64,000 nucleotides of DNA, from NCBI GenBank assembly GCA_944392655.1, contig CALXXL010000001.1, positions 62,001 to 126,000 of the forward strand, written 5' to 3'. The notes beneath the pieces were generated by a model that saw only the letters and a program-made list of their open reading frames with translations, was not told where the DNA came from and did not search any database. Origin of the DNA: an uncultured Victivallaceae bacterium (GTDB lineage Bacteria; Verrucomicrobiota; Lentisphaeria; Victivallales; Victivallaceae). Made by a program: the position numbers and the translations under genes. Below, one piece after another: positions 35,404 to 44,910 of the stretch. Every line of letters starts with the position of its first letter. Position 1 is the stretch's first letter.

Positions 35404-36918
35404 TCAATCCGCGGCGAATCCGGCTTCATCGGCCAGCAGGGTTTTGAGTTTTGTCAACGCCTGGTTCTGAATCTGGCGTACCCGTTCTCTGGTTCTTCCG
35501 ATTGCCTGTGAAACCTCTTCGAGGGTTCGCGCACGATATCCGTCAAGCCCGAAACGCATTTTCAGGATCAACTTTTCCCTGGGTTCGAGTTCTTCCAGCA
35601 GGTCAACCAACCGGTCGACTGATTCCACGTCCCCGAGAACCTGATCCGGAGTCATTGCCCGGCGGTCTGGAATAATATCCTGGAATTCGCCCTCTTCGCC
35701 CTGCTGGATCGGGTCATGCAGACTGAAAGTACGCAGATCTGCCAGTCTGAGGCCGGTCACAGTGCGTTCGGAGAAGTCCAGATGTTCCGCCACTTCGCCG
35801 TCGGTAGGCTCGCGGCCGAGCATTTCAGTCAATTTCATTCTGACAGTTTTAATTTTATTGATTTTGCCAGCCGACTGTACCGGAATACGGATAGTACGGC
35901 TCTGGTTGGCCAAAGCCCGGCGCATCGACTGTTTAATCCACCATGCGGCATAAGAGCTGAATTTCGCACCTTTTGCCGGGTCGAATTTTTCCACTGCACG
36001 CATCAACCCGATATTGCCTTCGCTGATCAGGTCAAGCAGAGGCAGCCCCAAACCTTTGAAGTCGTGAGCGATTTTCACTACCAAACGCAGATTGGCTTTT
36101 ATCAAAGTGGCGCGAGCCTCTTCGTGCGCGGCGATATCGCCGTTATGAATGGCTTCAGCCAGATCCGCCTCTTCATTTTTGGTCACCAGAGATATCTGAC
36201 CGATTTCGCTCATGTATACTTTCATGGTATCGTTTCTGGAGCCGACACCACCTTTGGCTTCCAAAGCGCTTTTGCGAGCCATCTCTTTTTCCCGTTTAGT
36301 ACGCGGGCGGCCTGAGAGCAGCTCTTTCTTCCGGAGCCGGGCCGGTTTTACCACAGGTGCAACCGCAGCAGGCTGTTCTATTGTTTCGTCTTGCGGTATT
36401 TCCTGAGCTGCGGGCTGAGCTTCATCAATTTGAATTTCGCCGGCTTCCGGAGTATTTTCACCCTGATCCGCAATGATGTCATCGGCTTTAGCAGAAATTG
36501 TTTTCTTCTGGCGTTTTGCCGGACTTTTCTCTTTAGCTGCAACCGGTTCAGAACTTTCCCCGGTTTCCGCAGTCTTATCCGGTTCCGTATTTTTTGCACT
36601 TGTATCAGCTGCGGTCGATTTCCCGGAAGAGCTTTTTGATGTTTTTTTAGCCGTGCTTTTGTTGTCGCCGGAATCCTCTATGACGGTAGACTCTGCGTTT
36701 TCAGCCGCGGCAGGGACATCGGCAGAAGCCGCCTTTGTCGATTTCGCGGATTTTTTTGTGGAAGTCTTCTTCTTTTTGGGTTCGAGGGTCGTTTCCGCGC
36801 CGTCTTTTTCCGGTAGTTCCTGATTCACTGATTCGGTGATATTTCCGGTTTCCGCCGGGTCAGCGGATTTTCTGGCAGCCTTTCCTGGCTTGGCCGTTTT
36901 TTTTACAGATTCTGTCAT
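35404..36918 (-). CDS. rpoD: RpoD-type primary sigma factor with long low-complexity N-terminus
   Basis: Residues from about 228 to 504 are a group 1/2 sigma-70: region 1.2 ([14 protein letters not shown]), region 2 ([63 protein letters not shown]), region 3 and region 4 ([37 protein letters not shown]). The first ~225 residues have no region 1.1; they are Lys/Ala/Ser/Glu-rich repeats in a histone-H1-like style ([15 protein letters not shown]). As the only housekeeping-type sigma in view with an SDE-type region 2, I call it rpoD. Confidence 0.9.
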   Translation of the reverse strand: MTESVKKTAKPGKAARKSADPAETGNITESVNQELPEKDGAETTLEPKKKKTSTKKSAKSTKAASADVPAAAENAESTVIEDSGDNKSTAKKTSKSSSGKSTAADTSAKNTEPDKTAETGESSEPVAAKEKSPAKRQKKTISAKADDIIADQGENTPEAGEIQIDEAQPAAQEIPQDETIEQPAAVAPVVKPARLRKKELLSGRPRTKREKEMARKSALEAKGGVGSRNDTMKVYMSEIGQISLVTKNEEADLAEAIHNGDIAAHEEARATLIKANLRLVVKIAHDFKGLGLPLLDLISEGNIGLMRAVEKFDPAKGAKFSSYAAWWIKQSMRRALANQSRTIRIPVQSAGKINKIKTVRMKLTEMLGREPTDGEVAEHLDFSERTVTGLRLADLRTFSLHDPIQQGEEGEFQDIIPDRRAMTPDQVLGDVESVDRLVDLLEELEPREKLILKMRFGLDGYRARTLEEVSQAIGRTRERVRQIQNQALTKLKTLLADEAGFAAD

Positions 36919-36966
36919 AAATACTGTTTTGACCTCGATTAATTAGAAAACCATATTTAACTAAAC

Positions 36967-36988
36967 AGGTTCGCAAAAATACGAACCT
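36967..36988. repeat. Inverted repeat AGGTTCG-N8-CGAACCT between sigma gene and mfd
   Basis: A seven-base inverted repeat lies in the 167-base gap between divergent rpoD and mfd. It has no T-run for a terminator in either direction, so a regulator site is as likely as a hairpin. Confidence 0.45.
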
Positions 36989-37085
36989 AGTGTTATATTA
37001 CTGAATAAAGTGAAATTGTTTCAAGAATTTACACATTTCCGAAATATAATATAACATTGTAATATCACTTTGTAAAGCGGTAATT

Positions 37086-40000
37086 TTGAATTGGAATAAT
37101 AAAATTGCAGATTTTTTGCGGACGGTGCCGTCAAAATCGGCATTCAGGCAACTGGACGAAGAAATTCTGCCATTTGCCGCGTGGACGCAGTATGCTGCGC
37201 CGCAGTTGCTGCTGGTTCCGAACGGTGTTATGGCGGAGAAGCTGGCGTCGTCGCTCAAGTTGCTTGGCGGTGCGCTGGGAGAGAATCGTAAAGTTGTTCT
37301 GTTGCCGGAGTTGCCGGGCGGAAAACTTCGTACTCCGGAGTTGGAAGCGGAGTTTCTTGCTACATTATTCGGGGTGTTAAAGGAGTGCCCGGATTACATT
37401 GTTGCTGCCGCGGGGGTATTGATTCAGTCTGCTCCGCGTCCGGAGGTGCTGGCAGATAGCGAGCTGGTTTTGCGTGCTGGCTCCAAGGTGGATTTTACCG
37501 CTTTATTGGATCGGTTGGTAAAGTGGGATTACGATGATGAATTTGAGGTGGTATCGCCGGGAGAGTTTGCCAGGCGTGGAGGGCTTATAGATATTTTCAG
37601 TCCGGCCCATCCGTTTCCTGTCCGTCTTGATTTCTGGGGGGATCAACTGGAATCCATCCGTCGTTTTTCTCCGGAGACGCAACGTTCTGATGGTGCGGTT
37701 GACGAGTACCGGGTTATCGCCTGTTCAACGCAGGAGCTGGACAATGGCGGAGCCACGGTAGCTGATTATGTCCGCAAGCTGAAGCTGGAAGTAAAACTTA
37801 TTTATCCGGAACTGTGCTACAACCAATTAAAGACCTACTCTTCGGCGGAGAAGTTATCTGAATTCATGGTCGCGTATGGTCGTCTTCCGGTTAAGAGCGT
37901 GACAGAGTGGGGGGATATAGCCGGAGGAGAAGGCAGTAAAAAAGGCGGCAAAGCAAAGTTATTTGGGTGTTTTCCCGCGGTAGCGCATCTGGTTAATCTT
38001 CTGCCGGAAGAGATTGTGGAGAGTTCACTGGAGCTGTTGCGGGAACAGATTTCCGGCCAGATAAAGCAATGGCTGAATACCGGTTATACGGTTTTTGTGG
38101 GAGTAGGGGCGGACGAGGCGGCGAAGGAGCATGTCGCCCGCTGGCGCGAGGTTTACGGAATTGCGGACAATGCATTGATTCCGGTTGCGGCATTATTGCC
38201 TGCAGGGGTGATTTTTCCGGAATTAAAACAGGTTTTTTTAAATGAAAAGGAGTTGTTTGCCGCCAATCTTCAAAGAAAGGTCCGATCCGGTTCCGGTGCG
38301 GTGACGGCTGTGCCTCCGCGCCGCAAGCTTAAGCTGGATACCTCCGGAGTGATTGCCGACCTGAACGAGGGGGATTATGCGGTGCATCTGACATATGGGA
38401 TCGGCATATTCCGTGGTATTCGTATTCTGCAATCGCACGGGGTCAAGCGCGAAGTGATGGTGTTGGAGTATGCGGATGATAAGCTGCTTTATGTCCCGAT
38501 GTATCAGTCGCATCTTATTTCGCGTTATCTGGGTTCTGCCGGCAAGGTTCCGCTTCACCGGTTGAATTCCCGGAAGTGGCAGAATGACAAAAATGGCGCT
38601 ATGCGTTCAGTGCGTGAATATGCGGCGGATCTGCTGCGTATGCAGGCGGTGCGTTATAATGCTCCGAATCTGCCGCTGCCGCCGGAGGATTATGAGCAGC
38701 TGGCATTTGAGAACGGGATAGATTTTGAGCTGACGGTGGATCAGCAGCGTGCCATTGCCGAGATCAAAGCGGATCTCAATGGTGAACACCCGATGGACCG
38801 GCTTTTGTGCGGGGATGTCGGTTTTGGCAAGACCGAGGTGGCAATGGTTGCGGCGTTCCGGATGGTCTATGCCGGTTATCAGGTGGCGGTTCTTGCGCCG
38901 ACTACGGTATTGGCGCAGCAGCACTTTTACAGTTTCCGGGAGAGGTTTGCCGAATACGGAGTGAATATAGATATGCTGTCGCGTTTCCGCAGTGCCGCAG
39001 AGCAGAAAACAGTCATGGAGCGTCTGGCAGATGGAACGCTTGACATTGTTATCGGTACTCACAGATTATGCCAGGGAGATATAAAATTTGCCAATCTAGG
39101 TATGGTAATTATTGACGAGGAGCAGCGTTTCGGAGTAAAACATAAGGAGATACTGCGGCGTTTGCGGGCGGATATTAACGTATTGAGTATGTCGGCAACA
39201 CCTATTCCGCGTACGTTGTATCTGGCGATGGCTGGAGCGCGTGATCTTTCAACGATAATGACAGCTCCGATGGCGCGTCTTCCGGTCAAGACGATCATCT
39301 GTGAAGAGAATGATAAGGCGCTGTTAAGCGCTATAAATCTGGAACTCAACCGTGGCGGGCAGGTCTATTATCTGCATAACCGGGTAAAGACGATAGAGAA
39401 GTGTGCGTTGCGCCTGAAGGAGGATTTCCCGGCGGCCAGAATAGCCATTGCCCATGGGCAGATGGATGAGGATGAACTTGAATCGATAATGGCATCGTTT
39501 ATTGCCGGAGATATCGATATACTGGTCTGTACTACCATAATTGAATCCGGTATGGATGTACAGAATGCCAATACCATTATAATAGAGCGGGCTGACCGCT
39601 TCGGACTGGCCGAACTTTATCAGCTGCGTGGCCGGGTTGGCCGGTGGATCAATCAGGCCTACGCCTGTCTTCTGCTGCCCAGGGCTGAGATGATGACGCT
39701 GGACGGCCGTAAGCGGATTGCCGCCATTCGCCGTTATACTCATCTTGGCGCCGGGTTCCAGCTGGCGCTGCGGGATCTGGAGATAAGAGGATGCGGCAAT
39801 TTGCTTGGCAAGGAGCAGTCCGGCCATGTAAAAGCGATCGGGTTCGAATTATATTGTCATCTGTTGACTAACGAGATAAAAGCGTTGAAAGGGGAGAAGC
39901 CGGAATTTCTGCCGGAGGTGGAGATATCGCTTGATTTTGTCGCTTTTACCTGGGAGGAGCAGGATGGAATGGTTCCGGCAGGCATTCCGCCTGAATATAT

Positions 40001-40337
40001 AGAAAGCGAACGGCTCAGGGTGGAGGCTTACCGCAAGCTGGCGCGTGCGGTGAGCGAAAAAGAGCTTAATGACCTGCGCGATGAATTTTGCGACCGTTAC
40101 GGAAGACTGCCGCGTCCGGCGGAGAACTTCTTTGCACTTACCCTAATAAGGATACTGGCGGCGCAGCGGGGGTATATATCAGTAGCTGCAATGGGTGGAA
40201 CGGTGCTTTTCCGGGATGGAGCTGGACATCCATTCCGGATTAACGGCAAACTGCCGCTGCTCGGGCATACATTAAAGCCGGGGCAGAAGCTGGTGCGGAT
40301 GGTTGAATTTGCCCGAAAGTTGGGGGATACGGTTTAA
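37086..40337 (+). CDS. mfd: Transcription-repair coupling factor
   Basis: Mfd displaces stalled RNA polymerase and recruits UvrA. This 1083-residue protein has the N-terminal UvrB-like module, the RNA-polymerase-interacting (CarD-like) domain at about 420-490 (EGDYAVHLTYGIGIFRGI), then the RecG-type translocase with Walker A GDVGFGKTE, DEEQRFGVKH (Walker B), the SATPIPRTLYLAM motif and RQLRGRVGR-like QLRGRVGR, and a C-terminal TRCF domain. The likely start is TTG 37086; the first in-frame ATG is well inside. It diverges from the sigma gene. Confidence 0.95.
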   Translation: MNWNNKIADFLRTVPSKSAFRQLDEEILPFAAWTQYAAPQLLLVPNGVMAEKLASSLKLLGGALGENRKVVLLPELPGGKLRTPELEAEFLATLFGVLKECPDYIVAAAGVLIQSAPRPEVLADSELVLRAGSKVDFTALLDRLVKWDYDDEFEVVSPGEFARRGGLIDIFSPAHPFPVRLDFWGDQLESIRRFSPETQRSDGAVDEYRVIACSTQELDNGGATVADYVRKLKLEVKLIYPELCYNQLKTYSSAEKLSEFMVAYGRLPVKSVTEWGDIAGGEGSKKGGKAKLFGCFPAVAHLVNLLPEEIVESSLELLREQISGQIKQWLNTGYTVFVGVGADEAAKEHVARWREVYGIADNALIPVAALLPAGVIFPELKQVFLNEKELFAANLQRKVRSGSGAVTAVPPRRKLKLDTSGVIADLNEGDYAVHLTYGIGIFRGIRILQSHGVKREVMVLEYADDKLLYVPMYQSHLISRYLGSAGKVPLHRLNSRKWQNDKNGAMRSVREYAADLLRMQAVRYNAPNLPLPPEDYEQLAFENGIDFELTVDQQRAIAEIKADLNGEHPMDRLLCGDVGFGKTEVAMVAAFRMVYAGYQVAVLAPTTVLAQQHFYSFRERFAEYGVNIDMLSRFRSAAEQKTVMERLADGTLDIVIGTHRLCQGDIKFANLGMVIIDEEQRFGVKHKEILRRLRADINVLSMSATPIPRTLYLAMAGARDLSTIMTAPMARLPVKTIICEENDKALLSAINLELNRGGQVYYLHNRVKTIEKCALRLKEDFPAARIAIAHGQMDEDELESIMASFIAGDIDILVCTTIIESGMDVQNANTIIIERADRFGLAELYQLRGRVGRWINQAYACLLLPRAEMMTLDGRKRIAAIRRYTHLGAGFQLALRDLEIRGCGNLLGKEQSGHVKAIGFELYCHLLTNEIKALKGEKPEFLPEVEISLDFVAFTWEEQDGMVPAGIPPEYIESERLRVEAYRKLARAVSEKELNDLRDEFCDRYGRLPRPAENFFALTLIRILAAQRGYISVAAMGGTVLFRDGAGHPFRINGKLPLLGHTLKPGQKLVRMVEFARKLGDTV

Positions 40338-40394
40338 AACTGTTGTCCGGTGTGATATATTATAAAATATATTCATCAGAGATGGAGGCTTGGG

Positions 40395-41549
40395 ATGCAG
40401 GATTATCTGGAGTTTTACAATAAAAAACTTGAAGAGCTTAACTCCAATGCCCAGAAGCGCAGATTGTTTCCTGCCGCGGTTCTGCCTGGCGGTTATGCCG
40501 GTTCGAATGGTAAAAGTTATATAAATTTCTCCAGTAACGACTATCTTGGCGTGGCGGGAGATGTTGATTTGAAGCGGGAATTTTTCTCGTTGTGTGCGGA
40601 TGAGTTGCCCGGATTGGGTTCAACCGGATCGCGGTTATTGGGCGGCGATTCGCTTGAGGTTGAGGCGCTGGAATGCGGATTAGCTGATTTTTATGGTAAA
40701 GAGGCGCTCTCTTTCAACTCCGGATATCATGCCAATACAGGCATATTGCCGGCTCTGACTACGCGTGATTCGATAATTTTGGCCGATAAACTCGACCATG
40801 CCAGTATAATCGACGGGCTGAAACTGTGCAACGGGGAGTTCAAACGTTATCGTCATTTGGATTATGAACAGCTTGAAGGAATGCTGGCTCAGGCGTACAA
40901 AGATGGCCGGCAGGCGTTTATTGTTTCGGAATCGGTATTCAGCATGGATGGCGATGAAGCGGATATACGGAAGCTGGTTGAGCTTAAAAAACGTTATTCT
41001 GCGGTATTGGTGATTGATGAAGCGCATTCGGTTGGCGCAATGGGACCGGCCGGGCGTGGGGTATGCGCCGCACTTGGAGTGTTGGATGATGTGGATGTTA
41101 TGATAGGTACTTTCGGAAAAGCCTTCGGCTCAATGGGCGCATTTGCAATCACCAACAAAGTTATAAAAGAGATGCTGATAAACAGGATGCGTTCGTTTAT
41201 CTTCTCTACGGCTCTGCCGCCGGTCAATGCCAGGTGGACGCGATTTGTATTGGAAAAGATGCCTGATTTTGAAGAACGCCGGAAAAAACTTAAGCGGCTT
41301 TCAGATGCGGTGCGCAACGTAGTTACAGAGTCTGGCTACCAGAGTCTGGGCGATTCACATATAGTGCCATTGATAGTCGGGGATAATGGTGAAACACTGA
41401 AATTGTCCGGCAAATTGTTTGAGAGTGGTATTCTCTGCGGTGCGGTTCGTCCGCCAACAGTTCCTAAAGGGAGTGCGCGGTTGCGGTTCAGCATGAATGC
41501 CGCGTTGGATGAAGCTGTGCCGGAACGTTTGAGAGAGGCTTTGAGCTGA
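40395..41549 (+). CDS. bioF: 8-Amino-7-oxononanoate synthase
   Basis: BioF joins pimeloyl-ACP/CoA and L-alanine in biotin synthesis. The PLP fold is complete over 384 residues: SSNDYLGVAGD, GLGSTGSRLLGG, YHANTG, HASIIDG, VIDEAHSVGAMG and TFGKAFGSMGAF with the Schiff-base lysine near residue 242. GGAGG precedes the ATG by six bases. It is the first gene of the biotin operon and follows mfd with a 57-base gap without a BirA-like operator. Confidence 0.95.
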   Translation: MQDYLEFYNKKLEELNSNAQKRRLFPAAVLPGGYAGSNGKSYINFSSNDYLGVAGDVDLKREFFSLCADELPGLGSTGSRLLGGDSLEVEALECGLADFYGKEALSFNSGYHANTGILPALTTRDSIILADKLDHASIIDGLKLCNGEFKRYRHLDYEQLEGMLAQAYKDGRQAFIVSESVFSMDGDEADIRKLVELKKRYSAVLVIDEAHSVGAMGPAGRGVCAALGVLDDVDVMIGTFGKAFGSMGAFAITNKVIKEMLINRMRSFIFSTALPPVNARWTRFVLEKMPDFEERRKKLKRLSDAVRNVVTESGYQSLGDSHIVPLIVGDNGETLKLSGKLFESGILCGAVRPPTVPKGSARLRFSMNAALDEAVPERLREALS

Positions 41550-41550
41550 G

Positions 41551-42186
41551 ATGGAAATATGCGCATTAATGGAGAGATCCCCGGAGCGGCTGCTGTTGGT
41601 ATTTGACGGTTTTGGCGGTTCGGCATTGCGTGGCGGTGCGGTACCGTTGCCTGCTGACGGTTTTACGGTATGGAGTGTATATGATTACCGGAGCGAGGAT
41701 TTTCCGGTGGAGAAGCTGAAGTCGTTCCGCGAGATACATCTGGCGGCGTGGTCGCTTGGCGTCTGGCAGGCGGCGCGGGTTCTGCGTGGAGTCAAGCTGG
41801 CATCAGCAATTGCTTTGAACGGTACATTGAAGCCGATTGATCCGGAATACGGTATTGCTCCGGAGATTTTTGCTGCCACACGGGACAATTGGAGTGAGGC
41901 TGCGCGGCTTAAGTTCAACCGCCGGATTGCATTGCCGACAGAGTTTGCATCTCCCCGTCCGGTTGCGGAGGAGCAGGAGGAGTTGCGGCTGCTGTTTGAC
42001 CGGATATGCGGCAGTGCCGGGACTCCGGAAAATATCTATAAACTGGCGGTGATAGGGACAAAAGACCGGATATTTCTGCCGGAGAACCAGCGTGCATTCT
42101 GGCGGACGACTGATGTAAGGACAATAGAGCTTGATGCTCCGCATTTTTTATGGGATAAAATCGAAAGCGTGGAAGATATTGGATAA
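41551..42186 (+). CDS. bioG: BioG-family pimeloyl-ACP methyl ester esterase
   Basis: The alpha/beta hydrolase demethylates pimeloyl-ACP methyl ester, closing the BioC cycle. The 211 residues match BioG: LLLVFDGFGGS oxyanion segment, nucleophile S68 in AAWSLGVWQAA (the GWSxG-like elbow replaced by WSLG), D172 in GTKDRIFLP and H198 in DAPHFLW. BioH has a different length and motif. It lies one base after bioF and between bioF and bioC, as expected. Confidence 0.93.
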   Translation: MEICALMERSPERLLLVFDGFGGSALRGGAVPLPADGFTVWSVYDYRSEDFPVEKLKSFREIHLAAWSLGVWQAARVLRGVKLASAIALNGTLKPIDPEYGIAPEIFAATRDNWSEAARLKFNRRIALPTEFASPRPVAEEQEELRLLFDRICGSAGTPENIYKLAVIGTKDRIFLPENQRAFWRTTDVRTIELDAPHFLWDKIESVEDIG

Positions 42187-42931
42187 GAGTTTAATACAAA
42201 AACGTTTTTCCCGGCGGCTGTCCAGTTATTCCGGCGCGGCGCTGGTGCAGCAGCGGATGGCGGAACATCTTTTGGAAAACGTTGATGATTTTTCCGGCGG
42301 ACGGACGGGGTTTGACCGTATATTTGAGTTTGGTTGCGGAGCAGGAACATTGACCGGGAGAATTGTAAAACGCTACCGCTACAGGGAGTTCTTTCTCAAT
42401 GATCTGGTGCCGGAGTGTGAGAGTGTAACGCGGGAGTTGTCGGACAACAGTGAATTTATTCCCGGAGATATTGAAAAAATATCGTTTCCGGATAAGACGG
42501 ATCTTGTCATTTCCGGAGCCACACTGCAGTGGGTGGATGATATTGAGAAGATAATGCAAAAAGTGCAGAGTTCGCTTGCGCCCGGAGGAATATTCGCTTT
42601 CAGTACATTTGCTCCGGGTAATCTTCGGGAGGTGAAGGAGATTACCGGATGTGGTTTGGAGTATATTGAACCTGTGGTGCTGGAAGAGCTTGGCTATCGT
42701 TATTTTAAATTGCTTAAGTGTATATCAGAGACGATTGAACTGGAATTTGACACCCCTTATGAGGTATTGCATCATTTGCGGGAGACTGGTGTTTCCGGGC
42801 TGTCCGGAGCGCCGCCGGGCAAAGGTTGGCTCGATCGTTTCAGCCGGGAATATTCGGAACGTTTTTCCCGCAACGGCAAAGTGAAACTCACCTATTGTCC
42901 GGTATATTTTACCGGCAGAGTGGAGGAATAG
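42179..42931 (+). CDS. bioC: Malonyl-ACP O-methyltransferase
   Basis: BioC methylates malonyl-ACP to enter the fatty acid cycle and make pimeloyl groups. The SAM motif FEFGCGAGTLT and LVISGATLQWVDDI are characteristic, and the family begins with a helix of the type QKRFSRRLSSYSGAA. I place the start at TTG 42179 (MDKSLIQKRF; overlap of eight bases with bioG, 250 residues); a TTG at 42131 would overlap 56 bases and add 16 residues. BioG and BioC are adjacent. Confidence 0.9.
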   Translation: MDKSLIQKRFSRRLSSYSGAALVQQRMAEHLLENVDDFSGGRTGFDRIFEFGCGAGTLTGRIVKRYRYREFFLNDLVPECESVTRELSDNSEFIPGDIEKISFPDKTDLVISGATLQWVDDIEKIMQKVQSSLAPGGIFAFSTFAPGNLREVKEITGCGLEYIEPVVLEELGYRYFKLLKCISETIELEFDTPYEVLHHLRETGVSGLSGAPPGKGWLDRFSREYSERFSRNGKVKLTYCPVYFTGRVEE

Positions 42932-42935
42932 AGTT

Positions 42936-43625
42936 ATGAGTATATTTTTTGTATCCGGCATTGATACTGATGCCGGGAAAACCTATGTTACCGGAGCTTT
43001 ATTGAAATATCTGCTGGATAATGGTATAAAAGCGATTACATTCAAGTTGATTCAGACTGGCAGTGATGACAATAGAAGCATAGATATTGACGCTCACCGC
43101 CGGATTGCCGGCATGGCGGAGACGGATCTGGACAAAGCCGGTTTGACCCATCCGCAGGTCTTCACTTATCCCGCCTCACCGCACTTGGCGGCAGAATTGG
43201 ATAAAAGAGAGATTGATTTTGCCGCCATCGAAGATGCGCTGACCCGGGTTGAAAAAGAGTATGATGTGGTTCTGGTGGAAGGGGCCGGCGGTCTTATGGT
43301 GCCGCTTACCAGGGAGCTGCTGACGGTGGATTACGCTACGGAAAAAGGGTGGCCGCTGATACTGGTAACATCGGGCAAACTCGGTTCAATAAATCACACG
43401 TTACTCTCTCTGGAGGCCGCGGCGAGCCGGGATATGAAGATTGCCGGAGTAATATACAATGATTATCCGGAGATTGACCGGATTATCGAGGACGATGCAA
43501 AAATATATATGAAAGATTATATTGCGAAACATTATCCCGGCTGTGCCTGGTGCCGTACTCCGGTATACCGTGAAAACGGTTTTGATGGAGAATTGGATTT
43601 TTCCGCGATATTCAAACTTGGGTGA
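42936..43625 (+). CDS. bioD: Dethiobiotin synthetase
   Basis: BioD carboxylates diaminopelargonic acid with ATP and closes the ureido ring. The 229-residue protein starts MSIFFVSGIDTDAGKTYVTGALL, the P-loop variant GTDxxxGKT, and has FKLIQTG with the catalytic lysine region and VLVEGAGGLMVPL, the other signature. It follows bioC by four bases and overlaps none; bioA follows after three bases. All features of a functional enzyme are present. Confidence 0.95.
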   Translation: MSIFFVSGIDTDAGKTYVTGALLKYLLDNGIKAITFKLIQTGSDDNRSIDIDAHRRIAGMAETDLDKAGLTHPQVFTYPASPHLAAELDKREIDFAAIEDALTRVEKEYDVVLVEGAGGLMVPLTRELLTVDYATEKGWPLILVTSGKLGSINHTLLSLEAAASRDMKIAGVIYNDYPEIDRIIEDDAKIYMKDYIAKHYPGCAWCRTPVYRENGFDGELDFSAIFKLG

Positions 43626-43628
43626 ATA

Positions 43629-44909
43629 ATGATGAATGCAGCAGATTTGACAAAATTCGACCGTGAGCATGTCTGGCATCCTTATTCCGGAACGGTAAAT
43701 CCGCGTTATTGCATAGAGGCGGTTTCCGCTGAGGGAGTGGAAATAACCCTGGCTGACGGGCGTAAACTGATAGATGGTATTTCCAGCTGGTGGACGATGG
43801 CGCATGGTCATCGTCATCCGAAGATTGTAGAAGCGATGAAGCGTCAGTTGGAGGTTATGCCGCATGTGATGTTTGGCGGCTTCACCCATGCCCCGGCGGT
43901 GGAACTCACTGAAAAACTGCTGAAACTTGCTCCGGAAAAGATGCACTGGGTATTCTATTCTGATTCCGGCAGTGTTGCGGTGGAGGTGGCGATGAAGATG
44001 GCGTTGCAATACTTCTATGCGCAGGGAAAGCGGGAAAAGTGTAAATTTCTTTCCGTGGAGCACACCTATCACGGTGATACATTCGGTACTATGGCATTGG
44101 GCGGCGGAGCGGGGTCAATGCATGAATATTTCAGTTATCTGTTAACGCCGCATTTTACCGCAAAGGCTCCGAGTCTGGGGTTTGACAACTTCCAGCCGGG
44201 GGATATTGAAGATATGCGCCGCATTATGGAGCAGCACAGCGGTGAGATTGCCGCGGTAATTCTGGAACCTGTTCTTCAGGGCGCAGGCGGAATGCGGATA
44301 TATTCTCCGGAATATCTGCGTCAGTTGAAGAAACTTTGCGAAGAATTTGGCATTCTTCTTATATTGGATGAGATTGCCACCGGATTCGGGCGTACCGGTG
44401 AGATGTTCGCCGCTGATTATGCCGGAATTTCACCTGATATTATGTGCGTAGGCAAGGGATTGACCGGCGGACATATTACGCTTGCGGCCACGCTGGCTGC
44501 GGATGAAATAGGGCGGGTGATTTCCGGTGGGGACCCCGGAGCTCTGATGCACGGTCCGACATTTATGGCAAATCCGGTCGCCTGTGCCGCGGCCAATGCT
44601 TCAATGGAGTTATTCGGCGAATATGATTGGCGCAGCAACGTGAAGGCGATTGAAAAACAGTTGCGGTGCGAGCTTGAACCATTGCGTAAAGAGGCCGGAG
44701 TGGCTGACGTCCGGGTATTGGGGGCAGTTGGCGCGGTGGAATTGAAAAATGCGGTGAATGCCGATGAGTATACCAGAAAATTCGTTGAGCTTGGCTGCTG
44801 GGTGCGTCCTTTCGGGAAAGTGGTCTATCTGATGCCGCCGTTTGTCATAACAGAGTCACAGCTCGGTAAACTTACCTGGGCGGTAAACAAGGTTATAAGA
44901 GGTAATTAA
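43629..44909 (+). CDS. bioA: Adenosylmethionine-8-amino-7-oxononanoate aminotransferase
   Basis: BioA moves the amino group of SAM to 8-amino-7-oxononanoate. The 426-residue class III aminotransferase has HVWHPYSG, ISSWWTMAHGHRHP, the PLP-binding ILDEIATGFGRTG and the lysine in MCVGKGLTGGHITLAA, the family order. ATG 43629 or ATG 43632 may be used. It closes the biotin genes: bioB, the last step, is not in this window. Confidence 0.96.
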   Translation: MMNAADLTKFDREHVWHPYSGTVNPRYCIEAVSAEGVEITLADGRKLIDGISSWWTMAHGHRHPKIVEAMKRQLEVMPHVMFGGFTHAPAVELTEKLLKLAPEKMHWVFYSDSGSVAVEVAMKMALQYFYAQGKREKCKFLSVEHTYHGDTFGTMALGGGAGSMHEYFSYLLTPHFTAKAPSLGFDNFQPGDIEDMRRIMEQHSGEIAAVILEPVLQGAGGMRIYSPEYLRQLKKLCEEFGILLILDEIATGFGRTGEMFAADYAGISPDIMCVGKGLTGGHITLAATLAADEIGRVISGGDPGALMHGPTFMANPVACAAANASMELFGEYDWRSNVKAIEKQLRCELEPLRKEAGVADVRVLGAVGAVELKNAVNADEYTRKFVELGCWVRPFGKVVYLMPPFVITESQLGKLTWAVNKVIRGN

Positions 44910-44910
44910 G

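Noticed and set aside
40338-40394. Possible BirA operator before bioF
   Set aside because: The region has an AT palindrome but not the TTGTAAAC-type arms expected for BirA.
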